In this document: positions 11,989 to 24,626 of the stretch, one piece after another
How the letters are laid out: each line of letters starts with the position of its first letter
How positions within the stretch are numbered: the stretch's first letter is position 1
Assembly (NCBI RefSeq): GCF_021018805.1
Contig: NW_026960609.1
Coordinates: forward strand, 2,108,001-2,172,000
DNA length: 64,000 bases
Reading direction: 5' to 3'
Source: Prinia subflava
Taxonomy: Eukaryota; Chordata; Aves; Passeriformes; Cisticolidae
Position numbers and translations under genes: made by a program
The notes under the pieces: generated by a model
Database searches by the model: none
Told to the model about the DNA's origin: nothing
The model's input: the letters and a program-made list of their open reading frames with translations, nothing else

Positions 11989-14639
11989 GAAGAGATGGAG
12001 TAGGAACCTGCTGCAGAGGACCCTGTTTTATTGACAGGAACTCTTTGAGCAGTCAAAGTTCTGAGTTGTCCTCTTCTTGAACTTGAAAGAGGAGGAAAAA
12101 AAACCCTAAGAAGAACAGAAATATACCTTAATATTCATATCCTAGCTCTGTCACCAAAGGAAAGCTGCAGCAAAGCAAGAGGCTAAGCTGTGTATGATGA
12201 GTTAGTGCAACCCTTGAGTTACTCTGAGTTATTAGTTGAGCATGGGAGGAGGAGGCCTGGCTTTCCAAAGGAACTGCTAGCAGAGCACTACTTGATATTT
12301 GGCTCTGACATATTCCCAGTCATATGAATAGACTTCTTATGTTGCAGCACGTAAGCAGGATGAGAATGTGAGTCTACTACAGCAGTTGGTGAAAACAACA
12401 TATGCTTAATTTTATGAAGACTTACAGACAGATGGTGTCCCATAGAATAATTATATAACAGCCAGAATTCCTGTAACAAATCTTTTTATAATAGCTGTGA
12501 TAATTACTCATAAATAGCCAGTCATTTCAGTATTTTTCTGTTACATAAATAGTACAGAGATCTAGTTTAGCCCCTCTTAAACTCTTGGGTGAATTTGTTC
12601 TTTAGTCTGGGTTATTTTTTTCACTTGTCATTTCTAGTCTTCCCTTGTTCTGGACAAAAGGCCCAAGTGATATGTGCTTCTGCTCAATCAAGTGAAATAA
12701 ATCTGAAAATGTCACCTCTCCCTTACATGTCTCTTTTAGGCTTTTTTCTTTGCCTTCATGGACTCCCTGTCTTTTATTCCTCCCAGTCTCTGTCCAAAGA
12801 GATTAAAGTTGCCATAAGAATTTGGTTACTGCATGTTCCCCTGTAGTCAGCCTTGAAGGAATGGAATATAGAATCAAGATCTGTTTTCTGAGAACTGCTG
12901 GCTTTCATCCAAGATTTTATACCCATTTCTTCAGCTGTTATCTTGGATGTTTCTCGCATGACTCTTGAGTGGACCGTGAAGATTGCAGATTGATGGAAAA
13001 CAGTTGTTAAAAATGTGTATGAGCTGGGCAACTACTTCTGAGGCATCAGCGTAACAACAGCCTTCGAAGCACCAGTGGCCCTGATTCATCTGACATCAAG
13101 ATGAACTTCCTGCTAGCAAAGGACAGTTGCCTTTTGATGAGGATTTTAAGGAATGGATTTAACAAACAATGTCCTTTCTTACCTCTCTAAGTCTAAGCCT
13201 TTTAGTATCCAGTAGCTCATAACCCATCTGCTTTCTGTATCCAAAGGGCAATTTGCCAACTCCGTGTAAGCTACAGGTCACTCCTCGACTGGCATCATCT
13301 TGGGGGAAGGGATAGAGAAAAGCTTTTTTCTAGCTCATTGCCTGTATCATATTTGTGCTTATTTCTACTTTTTCTGGTGAAGATGGTACATAGGGCAGGG
13401 ATTCAGATACAGGTCACGGTAAGTAGGCTGGCCAAGGTTAGGGAGATGTTAAACTTGTGAGGGACAGAGTTCTGCTAACACAACATTTCAAGTAATGCCA
13501 ATGAAAAGCAGAAGCATATATTGAGCACTGGCCAGTTTGTCTGCAAAATATGCTGTTTATTTAAAGGCCTCTTTGTGTGAAGCTATATCCCTGCTTTCCC
13601 CAAAGGAAGCCTTGCTAGCTTTCTGGCTAGCCATGGACCATTAGCAATCAAAATAGATGAGGGTTTGAAGAAGGAATTATAGGAAATATACATCAGAAGT
13701 ACTTCAGTAAATGCCACTACTGTTTCTCAGCTGGAGAAGTACTAATAGTGATTTTGTTTGAGACACCACACTTAATTCTCAGTGGTAGATGCAAGTCTGG
13801 ACCTTGACAATTCTACCTGAGCAAGTTACAAGAAGTTCCTCATAGCAAGAGCGATGCAGGACTGCAAAGCAGTAGAGGTTGCTTGTGTTAGCCAGGTCAT
13901 TACTGTCAAAATGAGTGTGCCTTATGTGCCTCTATGCACAGCAGTATTTACTGTCATGCTGTTTTACAGTAGCATCACCCCTAAACAAACATCTTCCAGC
14001 AGTGAGCTGGAAGCTGAGCAAAGGCTTCTGCTTGCTGGGGCTATATCTGTCCAGGCAAGGATCCTGGAAACTGGGCATTCACCTGTGAAAGCACAGATGG
14101 GGAAAGTATTCAGGAGTTTTGGGGGAAGAGGCTCTTTGCTGACCTTTGTATGTTATCAAATTAAACCATTTCCAATAATAATAAATTAAGGAAAATCTCC
14201 CTTTCTAAGATCAACCAACTTCCCGAGAATCTATAAATAAATACAAATTTATTTAAATATAATTAAGAAAGTGTCCTAATTGTTTACTTTTATTTATTTT
14301 TAGGGGAAAGCATTCTCCTAAGTTTCTTGTTTTAATATGGAATTGTTTGTTTGGCTGGTAATGTGGTTAATTTCATCTCTGTTTTCAGAAGATATTCTGA
14401 TCAGATTCAGCCCATGGCTCAAATTGAGAAATTAAACAGGACAATGTTATCATCCTAAACAAGTTTCCAAGCAGCTAGATGCTTGATTACTCTTGGTGAT
14501 AACTTTCATGATTATCCAGCCAAGAAATCTAGTGAAATCTAGTGATTTCTTGGTCTGGATGTTGTTAGGAGACTTTCAGGACAGTTAAATGTCTTATTTT
14601 CGAGGTCTAATATGGCTTTTCTTTAAAACTTTTAAAATG
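11989..14639. other. Intronic DNA; short ERV tail possible at its left edge
   Basis: The first 100 bases beyond K1 could be retroviral 3' sequence, but no polypurine tract was recognised. The rest is AT-rich with no supportable exon. The frame at 13854..14189 (111 codons) shows no known domain. Confidence 0.5.
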
Positions 14640-15400
14640 TTCTTTCACGTTATGTGTTTGCATTATACTGAACATGTCATTTGGTGTGGGATGATAGCAC
14701 TTGGCTCAGTCGGGGTCAGCTATCCCAGCTATTTCCCCTCCCAGCTCCACGTGCACTCCCAGCCTCCTCACTGGTGAGGTGGGATGAGGAGTATTGAAGG
14801 TCCCAGGCTTCTGGAGTCAAATCCTGGCTAGCTCCAGACCCCAGGGTGTTACCCCGATAATGGACCAAAGGCAAAAGACAGAGGCGCTCTTCCTCCTCGG
14901 AACTACAGTCCCACTCTTTATTGCCAAACCCAACTCCCGAGCAGCAAGAGACCCTAGTCATGTCTTTTAGGGGTTTTATGCCCAGGGGAAAGGGGGAGGG
15001 GAGAGGGGAAGGGACTACATCCAATGGGAAATGACCCTGGGAAAGGGAGGGGGCATGGGGAGGAATTGAATAGGGGATACCAAAACCCAGAGGAGGGGTC
15101 CAGAACATACCATGTGCAAATATATAACAAAACTACTTTTATGTGCAAATACAACAAATCACCCAGTGCAATATAAAAATGAACTAGCTACTTAGTGCAC
15201 TGCAACAGAGGAGTAGAAAAGACCTTGACTGTGCAAGTGTTGCTCAGCAGGAATGAAAACATCACTGCATTATCAACACTGTTTCCAGCACAAATCCAAA
15301 ATATAGTCCATACTAAACTAACTACTGTGAAGACAATTAACTCCATCCCAGCCACAACCAACATGCTGATGGAAATGGGGACTGCATGCAAAAGAAGGGG
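14640..15400 (-). mobile_element. ERVL-like LTR fragment T, split by LTR N
   Basis: Read on the minus strand, 15400 to 15208 and then 14791 to about 14640 form one continuous LTR U3-like sequence. It includes GGCTGGGATGGAGTTAATT near its start and AGCTGGGAGGGG further on, words I associate with a widespread avian ERVL-type LTR (from memory). The two halves are separated by LTR N with a perfect TSD. The 3' part of the LTR is missing or unrecognisable. Confidence 0.6.
14792..15207 (-). mobile_element. Solo LTR N, nested in T
   Basis: A 416-bp insert is flanked by the exact 6-bp repeat GAGGAG (14786..14791 and 15208..15213). In its own sense it begins TGTTGCA, has a TATA-like CATAAAA (plus strand about 14978) and AATAAAG (plus strand about 14918), and ends TTCAATA. 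The host sequence on both sides joins into one LTR (T), which confirms the insertion ends. Confidence 0.85.
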
Positions 15401-15749
15401 GTTAGGGGATAAAGCAGTGAAATGTTGCAAATAAAGTTTATTGCTAATACTGGTATTTCTTATGTGGTCCTTAAAAATTATTATATTATTATTTTGGGAG
15501 GAGTGGCTAAAGAGAGTTAGAATTTGATGTTGATATTATGCTGATGAATGTGACAGTTGCCAGCATTTTGCCATAGAATATTTTCTCATATTTCTCCAAT
15601 TGGTGCAGCTTCCTTGCCTCTTTTTAGCAGTAGGAGTAAGATCTTAAAAAAAAAAAAAAAATCTGTGCTACAAGGCAAACTGCACTAATATTTTATCTGT
15701 TCTAGACCATGTTATTGTGTGGAAGGTACAAGATTCATGAGAAAAAACT

Positions 15750-16447
15750 TGTGATATATGATGTAAAATAATTCGTGTTTGTGCAATGTAATGTGAAAAT
15801 TCCTGTTCATGTAATATAATGTGAAATAGTTTGTGTTTATAATCGGTGGTGTAAAATCATTTGCATTTTAGAAGAAATACGGTAACAGTCACTCAGGCTC
15901 GGAAATAAAGAAAAATGTTCAGGAATTGTAAATGCCCATGCCAGAAACTCAGGCAAGGACCAAAATTTGCAACAGAAAGAAGGGTGACTCCAAGAAGAGA
16001 TAAGCCCACTCCGGAGATGAACTTGACAACTACACAACAATTAACACTTGATATGGATCTAGCCCCCATCATGCGGGGTGTGCATCCAATACCATACATC
16101 CCAGTACAGGATTCCCAGAAATTGAATCAAGTATTCATCTCTACTCAGAAATCTATTCAACTGTCCAGCAGTGAGGAAAGGACTACGTGAATATGGAAAA
16201 GAAATTGGAAAGACAAAGGAAGTATGAGGCAATGCCCTGTCCAGCTGAAGAAACTGTATATAAACTGGCCCTGCAGAGACTGCAATTGTGAACAGGGGAG
16301 CTCCAGTGCGATAGAGGCCAAAGCTAAGTTCACCCAGTGCCAACCCCGGGCTCGACACTCATTTTTGTTTGTGGCTTTTTCTAAATTCTAATTTGTAAAT
16401 TATTAATAAAATTCTTTATTAATTTAATTGGCTACGCATTTATAACA
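15750..16447 (+). mobile_element. LTR J1 (J family)
   Basis: It is homologous to LTR J2 (44219..44857), sharing the GAACAGGGG/AGCT..TGC.ATAGAGGC block, a CGACACT block and the tail CATTTATAACA. A TATA box (TATATAAAC, about 16257) and AATAAA (about 16405) fit the plus orientation. The terminal TTTATAACA is like the ends of the F and E LTRs, so this may belong to the same gammaretrovirus-like lineage. The flanks AACT and AGCT would be a 4-bp TSD with one mismatch. Confidence 0.7.
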
Positions 16448-18914
16448 AGCTTATAAGCAGCAGTGTGTTGGTATGTGATTTACACACCATGCAAATCCAT
16501 TTAACTATTTTAGGCCTTTTGTGGCCATGATTCTAAAGTGGATCTCTTGTCTGTCATAGTCAGAGAACAGAGGCACTTATATCCTCAGCGAGATGCTAGT
16601 TTGGAGGAGTGAATTAGCTCCCTTTCCAACCTGGGGATAAAGAAAGGTAGGATTGTCAGATTTCTCCAAGTGATTGTTTGCAGCATGTATGAATGAAGTC
16701 TTTTGTAGTGACCCATAATATACGACTTTAAACAATAACACCAAGAGTGTTGAGGTGCAGAGGAATTATTATCCTTAGTGTATAGTGCCAGATCTGGAGT
16801 CTACATTAGTCTCTTCAGGTTGCAATTTCTGTTTCACTCACAAAACCTTTCAATACCTTCAACTCGTTCTTGTCCTAGAAGAAAAAGCTTTCAGCTCAAA
16901 AGCAAAGAATGTATTCATTGCAGGCGTGGGACAGGGGGTGAGATATGGCAACATAATTACAATGACAGCTTGTAAGTTAGTCTGTACTAGCTTTAGTTAC
17001 ATCTTGTTTTTACAAGTTTTTCTTGCTTTTGCAGTATTTGCCTTTCTTTAACAGAAATTTTAACACCACCTTGTAACCTGTTTCTTGAATCTCAGATGAA
17101 AAAAAAAATTTAAGCCAAATCAGCTTCTCTTATTGATACTTGACAACCGAAAACTGCTAATAGTTTGTTTTGATTGAGGTCTTTATGGAAAGCTTATTGA
17201 GAGGTTGAGAACAAATCATCCCAGTGTGCATAGTATCAAGAATGTCAGAAGAAGGGATGTTGAGCTAAGCAAGGAATTTTAATGAATTCAAATATTAAAA
17301 AAAGAGCAGAAGGAACATGAGCAAAGACAGGCAGAGGGTGTGTGCAGACATCCTGGTGCACTAGGGGTGCCACTCAGCAGGCCAAAGCCTGGTTGCAGTT
17401 CAGACTGTCTTAGGACATTAAAAATTGCTAGGAAGGGCCTCTACAAGTATACCAGTAGCAAAAGAAAGTTCTTTGAAAGACAAGTGTGTTGTTGAACAGG
17501 GAGACAGCTTAATAATGGATCATACAGGGATGGCTCAAGTACTCAGTGTTTTTGGCTCAAGAAAGCAATAGAACAGGGACTTACCAGAGAAGCTGATGTG
17601 TTCTACTGTCCTCCTATCAGAGCTTTACTTGATGCCTCATCTGACTCATCTTTGATTAAACACCAGCCTATTGCTGTTTCTGTTGTGAACAGAGAGTGCA
17701 GGTTATTCCTTTTTCCTTATGCAGTGGTTAGAGTCTATTACCAGTTTGCTGTCCTTTGTGTTGTAAAGATTCTAAGCCTGTTGGGTTTATTTAGGCCAAT
17801 AGTTACTTCTTTGCTTTCTTAGGTACTCTAAGCAATGTCTTTGTAAAAGTTAAGTGCCTAAAACTAGATGTAACATCCAGCTAAGCTTTAAAGGGACTAA
17901 ATAGAACATAACGATTGCTGTCTGTATTTTGCAGGATATATGGCTTCAATTTCAAGCTCCTGTATGGTATAGGGTTTTTGTGTAGTGGCTTTTTCTTGTT
18001 GACTCAATTTGGAATTTACCTTAGCTCTTTAAAACACTTACTATTTTTGATCTTGAGTTTTTTTAATGATGCCCACTTAATAAGGAATTAGTGTGTGACT
18101 GGATTTGCTAGAGAAGCACATAGTTGTTGTGGCTGAAACCACAGCAGTGCTTTGGTGTTTCTATTGGAGGGAGGAAAAGGATGGGAAGTGGGCAATCATC
18201 CTGAGAAGTCTACATGCTATATGTGTATATGTATATATAGCTGGGATCTTGAAGTCTAGGTAGAATTTACTTGCACTGAGTCTTAACAAGCATCAGCTAT
18301 TTGAATAATCCTGTATTTGATCGTTTTCTGTGAGGAGCTGCCACATGCTGCTCTCTACACTGAGCTTCTGCACTTGGCTGTGTCAGCTTTTGAGTAGCTC
18401 CTTGTATGTTGCCTCTGCTGAATGGATGGTTTCATTTTGTCTAGATCTCTGGACATGGTTAAAATAAATGAGGTCTCATTCTGACTGCTATTGGAAGACC
18501 TATTAAATGTGCTGTTTTCTTTTATCCTGATGGTAAGAAAAATATTGAATGATACAGGACAGGCACCTGGAAATTACTTGTCATGTCCTTCCATTTTGGT
18601 GGGGAGATATTGGTAATTATTTGCTTACTTAGCCTATTCTCCCCATTCTCACTGTCGTGTCCTAGTAGATTCACTAAGACTACTTACCCAATTTGATAAT
18701 AAGAGCCTCTTAATTCAAATTCCTTCAAAGTGCTCAAGACTATTTAGTCTTGTTGGAGGTAATGGGGTCCAGAACAGGCACCAGAGAACTTGTGGGTGGC
18801 TAATGCTGTTAAAATAAGGTTTTTACTTTGTACGTTGACATTAATCAAAATAATTTCAACGGCAAAATGCACAGCTGCAGTGTCAGTGTCTCCTGGGAAA
18901 TATTTTTGATCTAA
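16448..18914. other. Intronic DNA without recognised features
   Basis: No exon, RNA gene or bounded repeat was seen. A short TATATGTGTATATGTATATATAG microsatellite-like patch lies near 18218..18240. Confidence 0.55.
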
Positions 18915-18920
18915 ATGCAG

Positions 18921-19361
18921 TGTGGAATTGCATTTTATTGAAATGGTATACTCTGGCTCACCCTTTGAAGTGTATGGTTTATCCCAAGTCTGTAACCTCC
19001 CCTGCAGTATCGTGTCTCTCTAATCCCACTGGCCTGAGAATCTATCCTCGCCCATTTCGAAACTCCCTGTTAAGAGTGCAGGGAGAAGTGGGCTCGCCCT
19101 CTTTGCCCTGGAAGCTTCTGGAGGCTCTGTACCTCTCCCCTTCCCTCTCCCCTTCCCTCTCTCTCCCCCTCCTTCCCCCTCTCCCTCAGTGACCATGCTG
19201 CCTTCCAGGGGTCAAACTCCAAATAAATCCTCATCTCATCAGCACCTCACCAGCCGTCTGGAGTCTCCTTGCCTGCCTGCATGCGAACACCAACGAACCT
19301 AGGGCCCGGGGGGCTCCAGGGGAACCCTCTCCAGGGACCCCCCAAAACCCAAACTGCAACA
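18921..19361 (+). mobile_element. Solo LTR D1 (D family)
   Basis: It starts TGTGGAATTG and ends CTGCAACA, with the exact 6-bp TSD ATGCAG at 18915..18920 and 19362..19367. It holds a long polypyrimidine block (about 19130..19190) and AATAAA at 19222..19227. The inverted copy D2 (42294..42723) confirms the family and its ends. Confidence 0.9.
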
Positions 19362-19444
19362 ATGCAGTGGGTGTCATTAAGAGCACTTGCAGTGCACAGG
19401 GGGAAAGTGCAGTCTTGTGCCATGAAATAATAGTAGTCTTCCCA

Positions 19445-19535
19445 GCATAGAATCACAGAATAGTTTGTGTTGGAAGGGACCTTAAAGATCATCTAGTTCC
19501 ACCCCCCTTGCCATGGGTAAGGACACCATTTGTCA
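19445..19535 (-). repeat. CR1 LINE 3' end
   Basis: ATAGAATCACAGAAT followed by TTGGAAGGGACC, AAGATCATCTAG and GCCATGGG is the reversed 3' end of avian CR1 LINEs, including the octamer-type tail. It is truncated, as CR1 copies usually are. Confidence 0.85.
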
Positions 19536-19870
19536 GGTTTTATTTTCTAATGAATACAGAGACAATTGCTAGCCTATTTTTTTTTTGTAGTTGTCCTTCT
19601 CTGAATGGAGGAAAAGAAACTTTCATTCATTATTTGATTTGCTTCAGAGTAATTTTTAATTTTGGAAATGGGTAAACATCTGAGTTAATGGTTGCTCAGT
19701 TGCTTTTCCAAGTGGAGCTGGGCTTGGCTGAAGTTTGCCTTGGTACATGGCAAACATGACAAATCTGGTCATCAGGAGCCTGTGTTTTCATTCTGTAAAC
19801 TGAAAAGCAGCAACAGCAGCTTAAAATCCTTTTCCCACTGATTCCTAAAAATATTTTAAAGGATGCTTTC

Positions 19871-20905
19871 ATGAGACCTCACCTGGAGTACTGCACCCAG
19901 CTCTAGGGTCCTCAGCACAGGAAGGACATAGAGGTGTTGGAGCAAGTCCAGAGGAGGCCATGAATGTGGATCAGAGGAATGGAGCTCCTCTGCAGACAGT
20001 CTGAGAACTGGGGCTGCTCAGCCTGGGGAAGGGGGAGACTCTGGGGAGAACTTCCAGCACCTTCTAGTACCTAAAGAGGGCCTATGGGAAAGCGGGGGAC
20101 AAATGTTTTAGGTCCTGTTGTGATTGAACAAAGGGTTACATTTTTCGAATTGAAGAGGGTTGATTTGAATTAGATATAAGGAATGTAATAAACGCCAATC
20201 ACTCGCTTTTGAAATTTATGAAAATTTAATAAAAATAAAAATGGTTATATAAAAAAATAGTAATACAAATATAATAATAAAGGTTAAACAATTTAGAGTT
20301 AGGACAATTACTGAGACAATAATAGCAAAGAGGTACAGCCAGGGCTGGGCCCCCCTCCCTAGACAAAAGTCAGCTAGGAGAAGGACCCCATTATAGTAGA
20401 ATTTTCCTCTTAAGAGGAGTCACTTCATGATTATGCATATTTTATTTAAAACAAGACAAGTTATCTGGTATGTGTCAAAAACCCTCTGCTAATCTCCTCA
20501 GGCGCCTTTGAGTCTAGGTCCGACTTGAAGAGGTGGTTTCTGTTGATTAGAAAGGCATAAATCTCTCTCTCTCTGGAAAATTTAGGGGTTTCTGTAAGTT
20601 ATCTCTGTGCGAAGAATTTCCTGGTTCTCTTTCTCTTGAGCTGAAAAAGAATATCTCACACACATAGTTTTTATTTTTGATTACTACAGCTTAATGTTAA
20701 TTACAAAACTACATTCACTATATTATTCAAATGTTAATACAGCATAACTTTTCAACCTAGCATAATACATATAGTAAATATCTGCGTAGAGCCATATAAT
20801 ATGCATTTTTCACAGGAAGAAGTTTTATGCAAGAGTGTGGTAAAACACTGGAACTGGTTCTATGATTTAAGGAGATGCTATATTGTGAAGCATTCAAGCT
20901 CTTAA
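19871..20905 (+). repeat. CR1 LINE fragment, split by LTR E1
   Basis: Plus-oriented CR1 sequence runs through GAGACCTCACCTGGAGTA, GGTCCTCAGCACAGGAAGG and GGGGCTGCTCAGCCTGG up to 20183. It resumes at 20815 with the next CR1 bases (GGAAGAAG..., then a GTGGTAAAACACTGGAAC block). LTR E1 sits in between. It is a 3' untranslated-type part of a 5'-truncated CR1. Confidence 0.85.
20184..20814 (-). mobile_element. Solo LTR E1, nested in CR1
   Basis: It is the inverted form of the E family, in its own sense TGTGAAAAATGC to GGCGTTTATTACA. The exact 4-bp TSD GGAA (20180..20183 and 20815..20818) interrupts a CR1, which resumes directly. Close relatives are E2 (38871) and E3 (37520). A 4-bp TSD and the GGCGTTTATTACA end, similar to that of provirus F, point to the gammaretrovirus-like lineage. 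Confidence 0.92.
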
Positions 20906-22941
20906 GAATTCTGTGCTATTTCATGTCTTTCATACGCTGTTGTGGCTTAACCTCAGCCTCCGAGTCCCGTACTGCCTCTCACTCGCTTTGACTACTCTGC
21001 CAATTTTGATGTAGAGTTTACTTTGTCTTGTCGTTGCTGACAGTCTGTGGGAAGAAATAAAAGTATTTGAATGAGCAGAGTCAACATTTTGGATGAAAAC
21101 ATGAATCTCCTAGAAATCCTTCTATTTGTAACTTACTTTTTTTCTTCTTAAATCAAACAAAAAACCCTATCCCAACTAAAACAAAAAAATAAACAAAAGC
21201 AACATAAAGATATTCAACATAAAGATTCCAAGAATATTCTAATTTGAAATTATCCTTTAAACATCTTTGGGACTGCACAGCAAGTATTCAGTTGAAATTA
21301 CATTGAATTAGTAATAGTCACTTAAAGTTGGTATTTCATATGGAAAACTTCAGACTGTTTTGCAGTCTTCATTGCTAACAACACTTTCAGGGAACATTAA
21401 AGAATGAACATTTTGTCACTGAACAGTAAACTTATGCCATGTTTCAGCACATGGGACGGTTATTATGTGGGGTTTGGATTTTTTTGTTTCTCTGGAGGAG
21501 CTGATTAAAGCTGGTTGTTGCCTGAAGGCATGTTGGAACAAGTTTCTGTTCTTGTTTCTTAGGGTTTCTGTTTTTATAAAAATCTAATGCAATGAATGCA
21601 ATCTGCAGTGCAAATGAAATGGAAGAAATCTGCTGTCCTAAAACAAGGGTTTTGTTCCAAGCCTTGTTTCATAGGGGAATTTCTCCTCTTCTGAGAACTG
21701 GGTGGACATGCAAAACACATGAGGAATTTTGGAACAGACAAAATAGCAACTAACTAGTATTGCCCACAGAGAGAAATGTTACCACAATTTTGGTTTCCTT
21801 TTATTTTGTTTTCATGTTGTTGTTAGTATCTTTTAATTGACTTGCCTGGGGTCCATCTGTGATTTTGGCCACTACCAGCTTGGTGTTTCCTGAATAGTAT
21901 TTGTGACATCCAAGAGTGGCAAAAAATATCACAAGGGGCAGGTTTCAATCTGGTCAGCACTTCATATTATGCTGGCAAGGGCAAGGACATGGAGCTTGTA
22001 GCAAACAAGCTTAGTGACCTTGCTCTCTTAGGATCCTCTGTGGCATTATTAGACTTAATTATGTTGATACCAAATGCAGTTTAATTAGGACAGACAAGGA
22101 GAAAATTAACTAGACAGCACAAGTCACATGAACCTCCTCTATCCTGCTTTTTATGTTCTTTGCTTTATTTTTCTTTTCTTCCTTCTTTGACTCTCAGGCT
22201 TTTAATGAGAAAAAAGTGTTTGGCTTTGTCACACAAGGTAATTGCATCTTTTAAAGTATAGCTGCCTGCTGTGACTAAAAGGTACCAAAACAGCCTTTAA
22301 TATCCTGGTGATGATGAAAATTTGTCAGGTGGGAATGGTTGATAAAGCTGCTCTTAGATTTCTTTTCTACTGGCGTTTAGGACAGGCCACTAGAAAAGAT
22401 GGGTCTCTGCATTTCTCTTGTGTCTCCTCTGGGATTTTCCTAGATATTTTTATCAAATGTCCATAGAGCCATTCCTTTACACCTACATTTATCTCCCTTT
22501 TCCCTCCCTTGCCTTTCTTTAGACTTTAAATCTATCAAATAGTGGATTTGTAACCCACTATAATAGTGTAGGGCCAAAACCAGTGAGTGTTGGCAGTATT
22601 GCTACAATGAAGCCCTTGCTAAATGCTTTTTCACATGCTGGGTTCTTTCTTGTGTGTTCAGTATGTTAAAGTGGAAGTGAACTAGCAATACTCTGTCACG
22701 ATCCCCCAGATTCAGTCTCATTTAATTGAACAATAAGAAACCAATGTTTCATCAACACTTTACCCTTCCTGAGCCTGAGAAACTACTGGGGTTTTTTGCT
22801 TGTGCAACAGGGATAGCATTGTACTCAACCATCAGCTTTGAGATAGGCCTTGTCCTGAAGAATTCAGTCTATTTGGACAAGACAAAAGATGATAGGGAAA
22901 ACTGAGGCACAGAAGGGACACGACCTGTGTAGGGTCTTGCT
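20906..22941. other. Intronic DNA; possible ERVL LTR remnant
   Basis: Around 20938..21000, TTGTGGCTTAACCTCAGCC looks like the inverted 3' end of an ERVL-type LTR, but it is too short to be sure. The rest has no supportable feature. Confidence 0.45.
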
Positions 22942-22947
22942 GCAGGT

Positions 22948-24269
22948 TGTTGGAGTCCATGTTTCCATGGATCCTCCACAGAGAGTGAGAAGTACAGAGA
23001 TAGAATTAAAACCTTTAGAAAAATTAGAATATATAAAAGCTTTAAATGCATAAAGAAGAAATCTAACCCTTAGCTTTAAGTCTTACATGCCCTAAGTCCT
23101 AGTTGTCAGTGTAGAAGGACACAGCTTCAGGCCTAGTGATAGAGTATAGACATAACAAAAATAGAGTAGAGTACTGTTTATAATTTTTAGTATGAGTTTT
23201 ATGTACAACAAGGTAGAACCTTATGCTAGTAAGATAGAGTTTTACGTTAATAGATATGCTATGTGCGTAGGTTTTGAAGCTGATTTTCGTAGTTTTACAA
23301 ACTTTAGAATTGTACCTAGATTGGTTAGTGTGTAGATAAAAAATATGAATATGCATTTTGTAATTTGGCATAAAAAGCCTCTGGGTCAGTCGGTCAGTGG
23401 ATTGATTGATTGATCAATCCGATCTATCGATCCAACCTCCACCTCCTGCAGCCAGAGGAAGGAGCCTTGCCAGGGAGCAGAATGAGATTCTAAAGGTATC
23501 ATCTATTGTTGCCTGGCATCTGGGCCCTGGGGTCCCGTCCCTTCCCCCTGCGAGGGTTCGGGACCCCGGGACCCCTCCTTGCCCCTGCGATCCCGTCCCT
23601 TCCCTTTCCCCCTGCGGTGTTTGCCCCGGAACTCTGTTCGGGGCTGCTGGGGAGTCTGCGAGGGTCCGGGACCCCGAGACCTCCTTTCTGTCTCTGCAAC
23701 CAGGAACTGCAAGGGTTTGGGACCCCCGGGACCCCTCCTTGTCCCTGCGGCCCCCCGGACGGGAACTCTGTGCGGTTCGGGATCCCTCACTGTCATCGTG
23801 ACCCTGTGATCGGGGACTCTGTGTGGGTTTTGAATCTCAGGGCCCCTTTCTGTTGTGATCCCTGCGGCCGGGACCTCTGTCTGGGATCTGTGATCTTGTG
23901 ATCCCTTTCTGTTATTGTGACCCCACAGTTGGAAAATCCTGCTTGGGGTCAGGAGATGGGAGGCTGATTTACCTAGAGGCTGTGATGTCAGATTTATGCT
24001 TTGCTTATAGTCTTACTAGAGTTTTGCTTGTTAGGAATTCTATGCTTTGTTTGCTGTTTCATTAGAACTTTGTGTGTTAAGATTTCTATGCTTTGGTTAT
24101 TGTTTTATTTAGACTTTGCTTGTTTATGTTTATAATTGATCGTATTGTAAGACCGCTCTTAGAACTCTCGCACCTTCAGATACATGCTTTGTAAATAAAC
24201 CACTCTGCTTAGATACTAAAATGTTGTAAGACCTTATAAAGACTTTATACCCGTACAACAACCTCGGCA
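22948..24269 (+). mobile_element. Solo LTR K2 (1.3 kb)
   Basis: It starts TGTTGGAG and ends CCTCGGCA, with the exact 6-bp TSD GCAGGT at 22942..22947 and 24270..24275. It shares its whole length with K1. The middle contains a GC-rich degenerate tandem array, listed separately, and AATAAACC (about 24193) lies near the 3' end. A 6-bp TSD fits a class II (beta/alpha-type) integrase. The long frames across the GC-rich array are products of composition and are not called as genes. Confidence 0.9.
23520..23935 (+). repeat. Degenerate GC-rich tandem array inside LTR K2
   Basis: Units of roughly 55 to 60 bases recur about six times. Each carries a CGGGACCCC- or GGGACCCC-like core, a CCTTTCTG/CCTCCTTG word and a GCGGCCGGGA/CTCTGT word. 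The matching, less extended block in K1 is at about 11155..11345. The unit edges are approximate. Confidence 0.65.
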
Positions 24270-24275
24270 GCAGGT

Positions 24276-24620
24276 CACTGGCAAAACCATGGTGAGAGCT
24301 TGGGAGCTGTAGCTGCTGTCTCATTGCTGGGTCAGCCCCTGTTCACTGTGGGCAGCCATATCCTAGGCACTCCTGATAATCAACTTGTATCATGTACTGC
24401 AGGTCACGCTGCTCATTAACTCTGGTGGTGGTGCTGCCGCCATCTGTTTTCTCACTTCATTTTCTGATTTATAGCTTCAGGTCTCACTCTTGTTTCTAAA
24501 CTTCTTCATTAATTCCAAGACTAGTTTGGAATGTGGTCTATTGTGTCTGTGGGACTTGAGAGACCTTTAATCAGCAGATTATTGACACTACATGGCAAAC
24601 AGTCTGGTATGTAAATAAAA
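24276..24620. other. Intronic DNA without recognised features
   Basis: Nothing supportable was seen between LTRs K2 and O. Confidence 0.5.
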
Positions 24621-24626
24621 GTTCAT

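Noticed and set aside
13854..14189. 111-codon plus-strand frame in intron
   Set aside because: It has no recognisable domain, no splice signals of note and ordinary intronic composition.
23406..23901. Overlapping 131-codon frames on the plus strand
   Set aside because: They arise from the GC-rich tandem array in LTR K2, which keeps several frames open at once.
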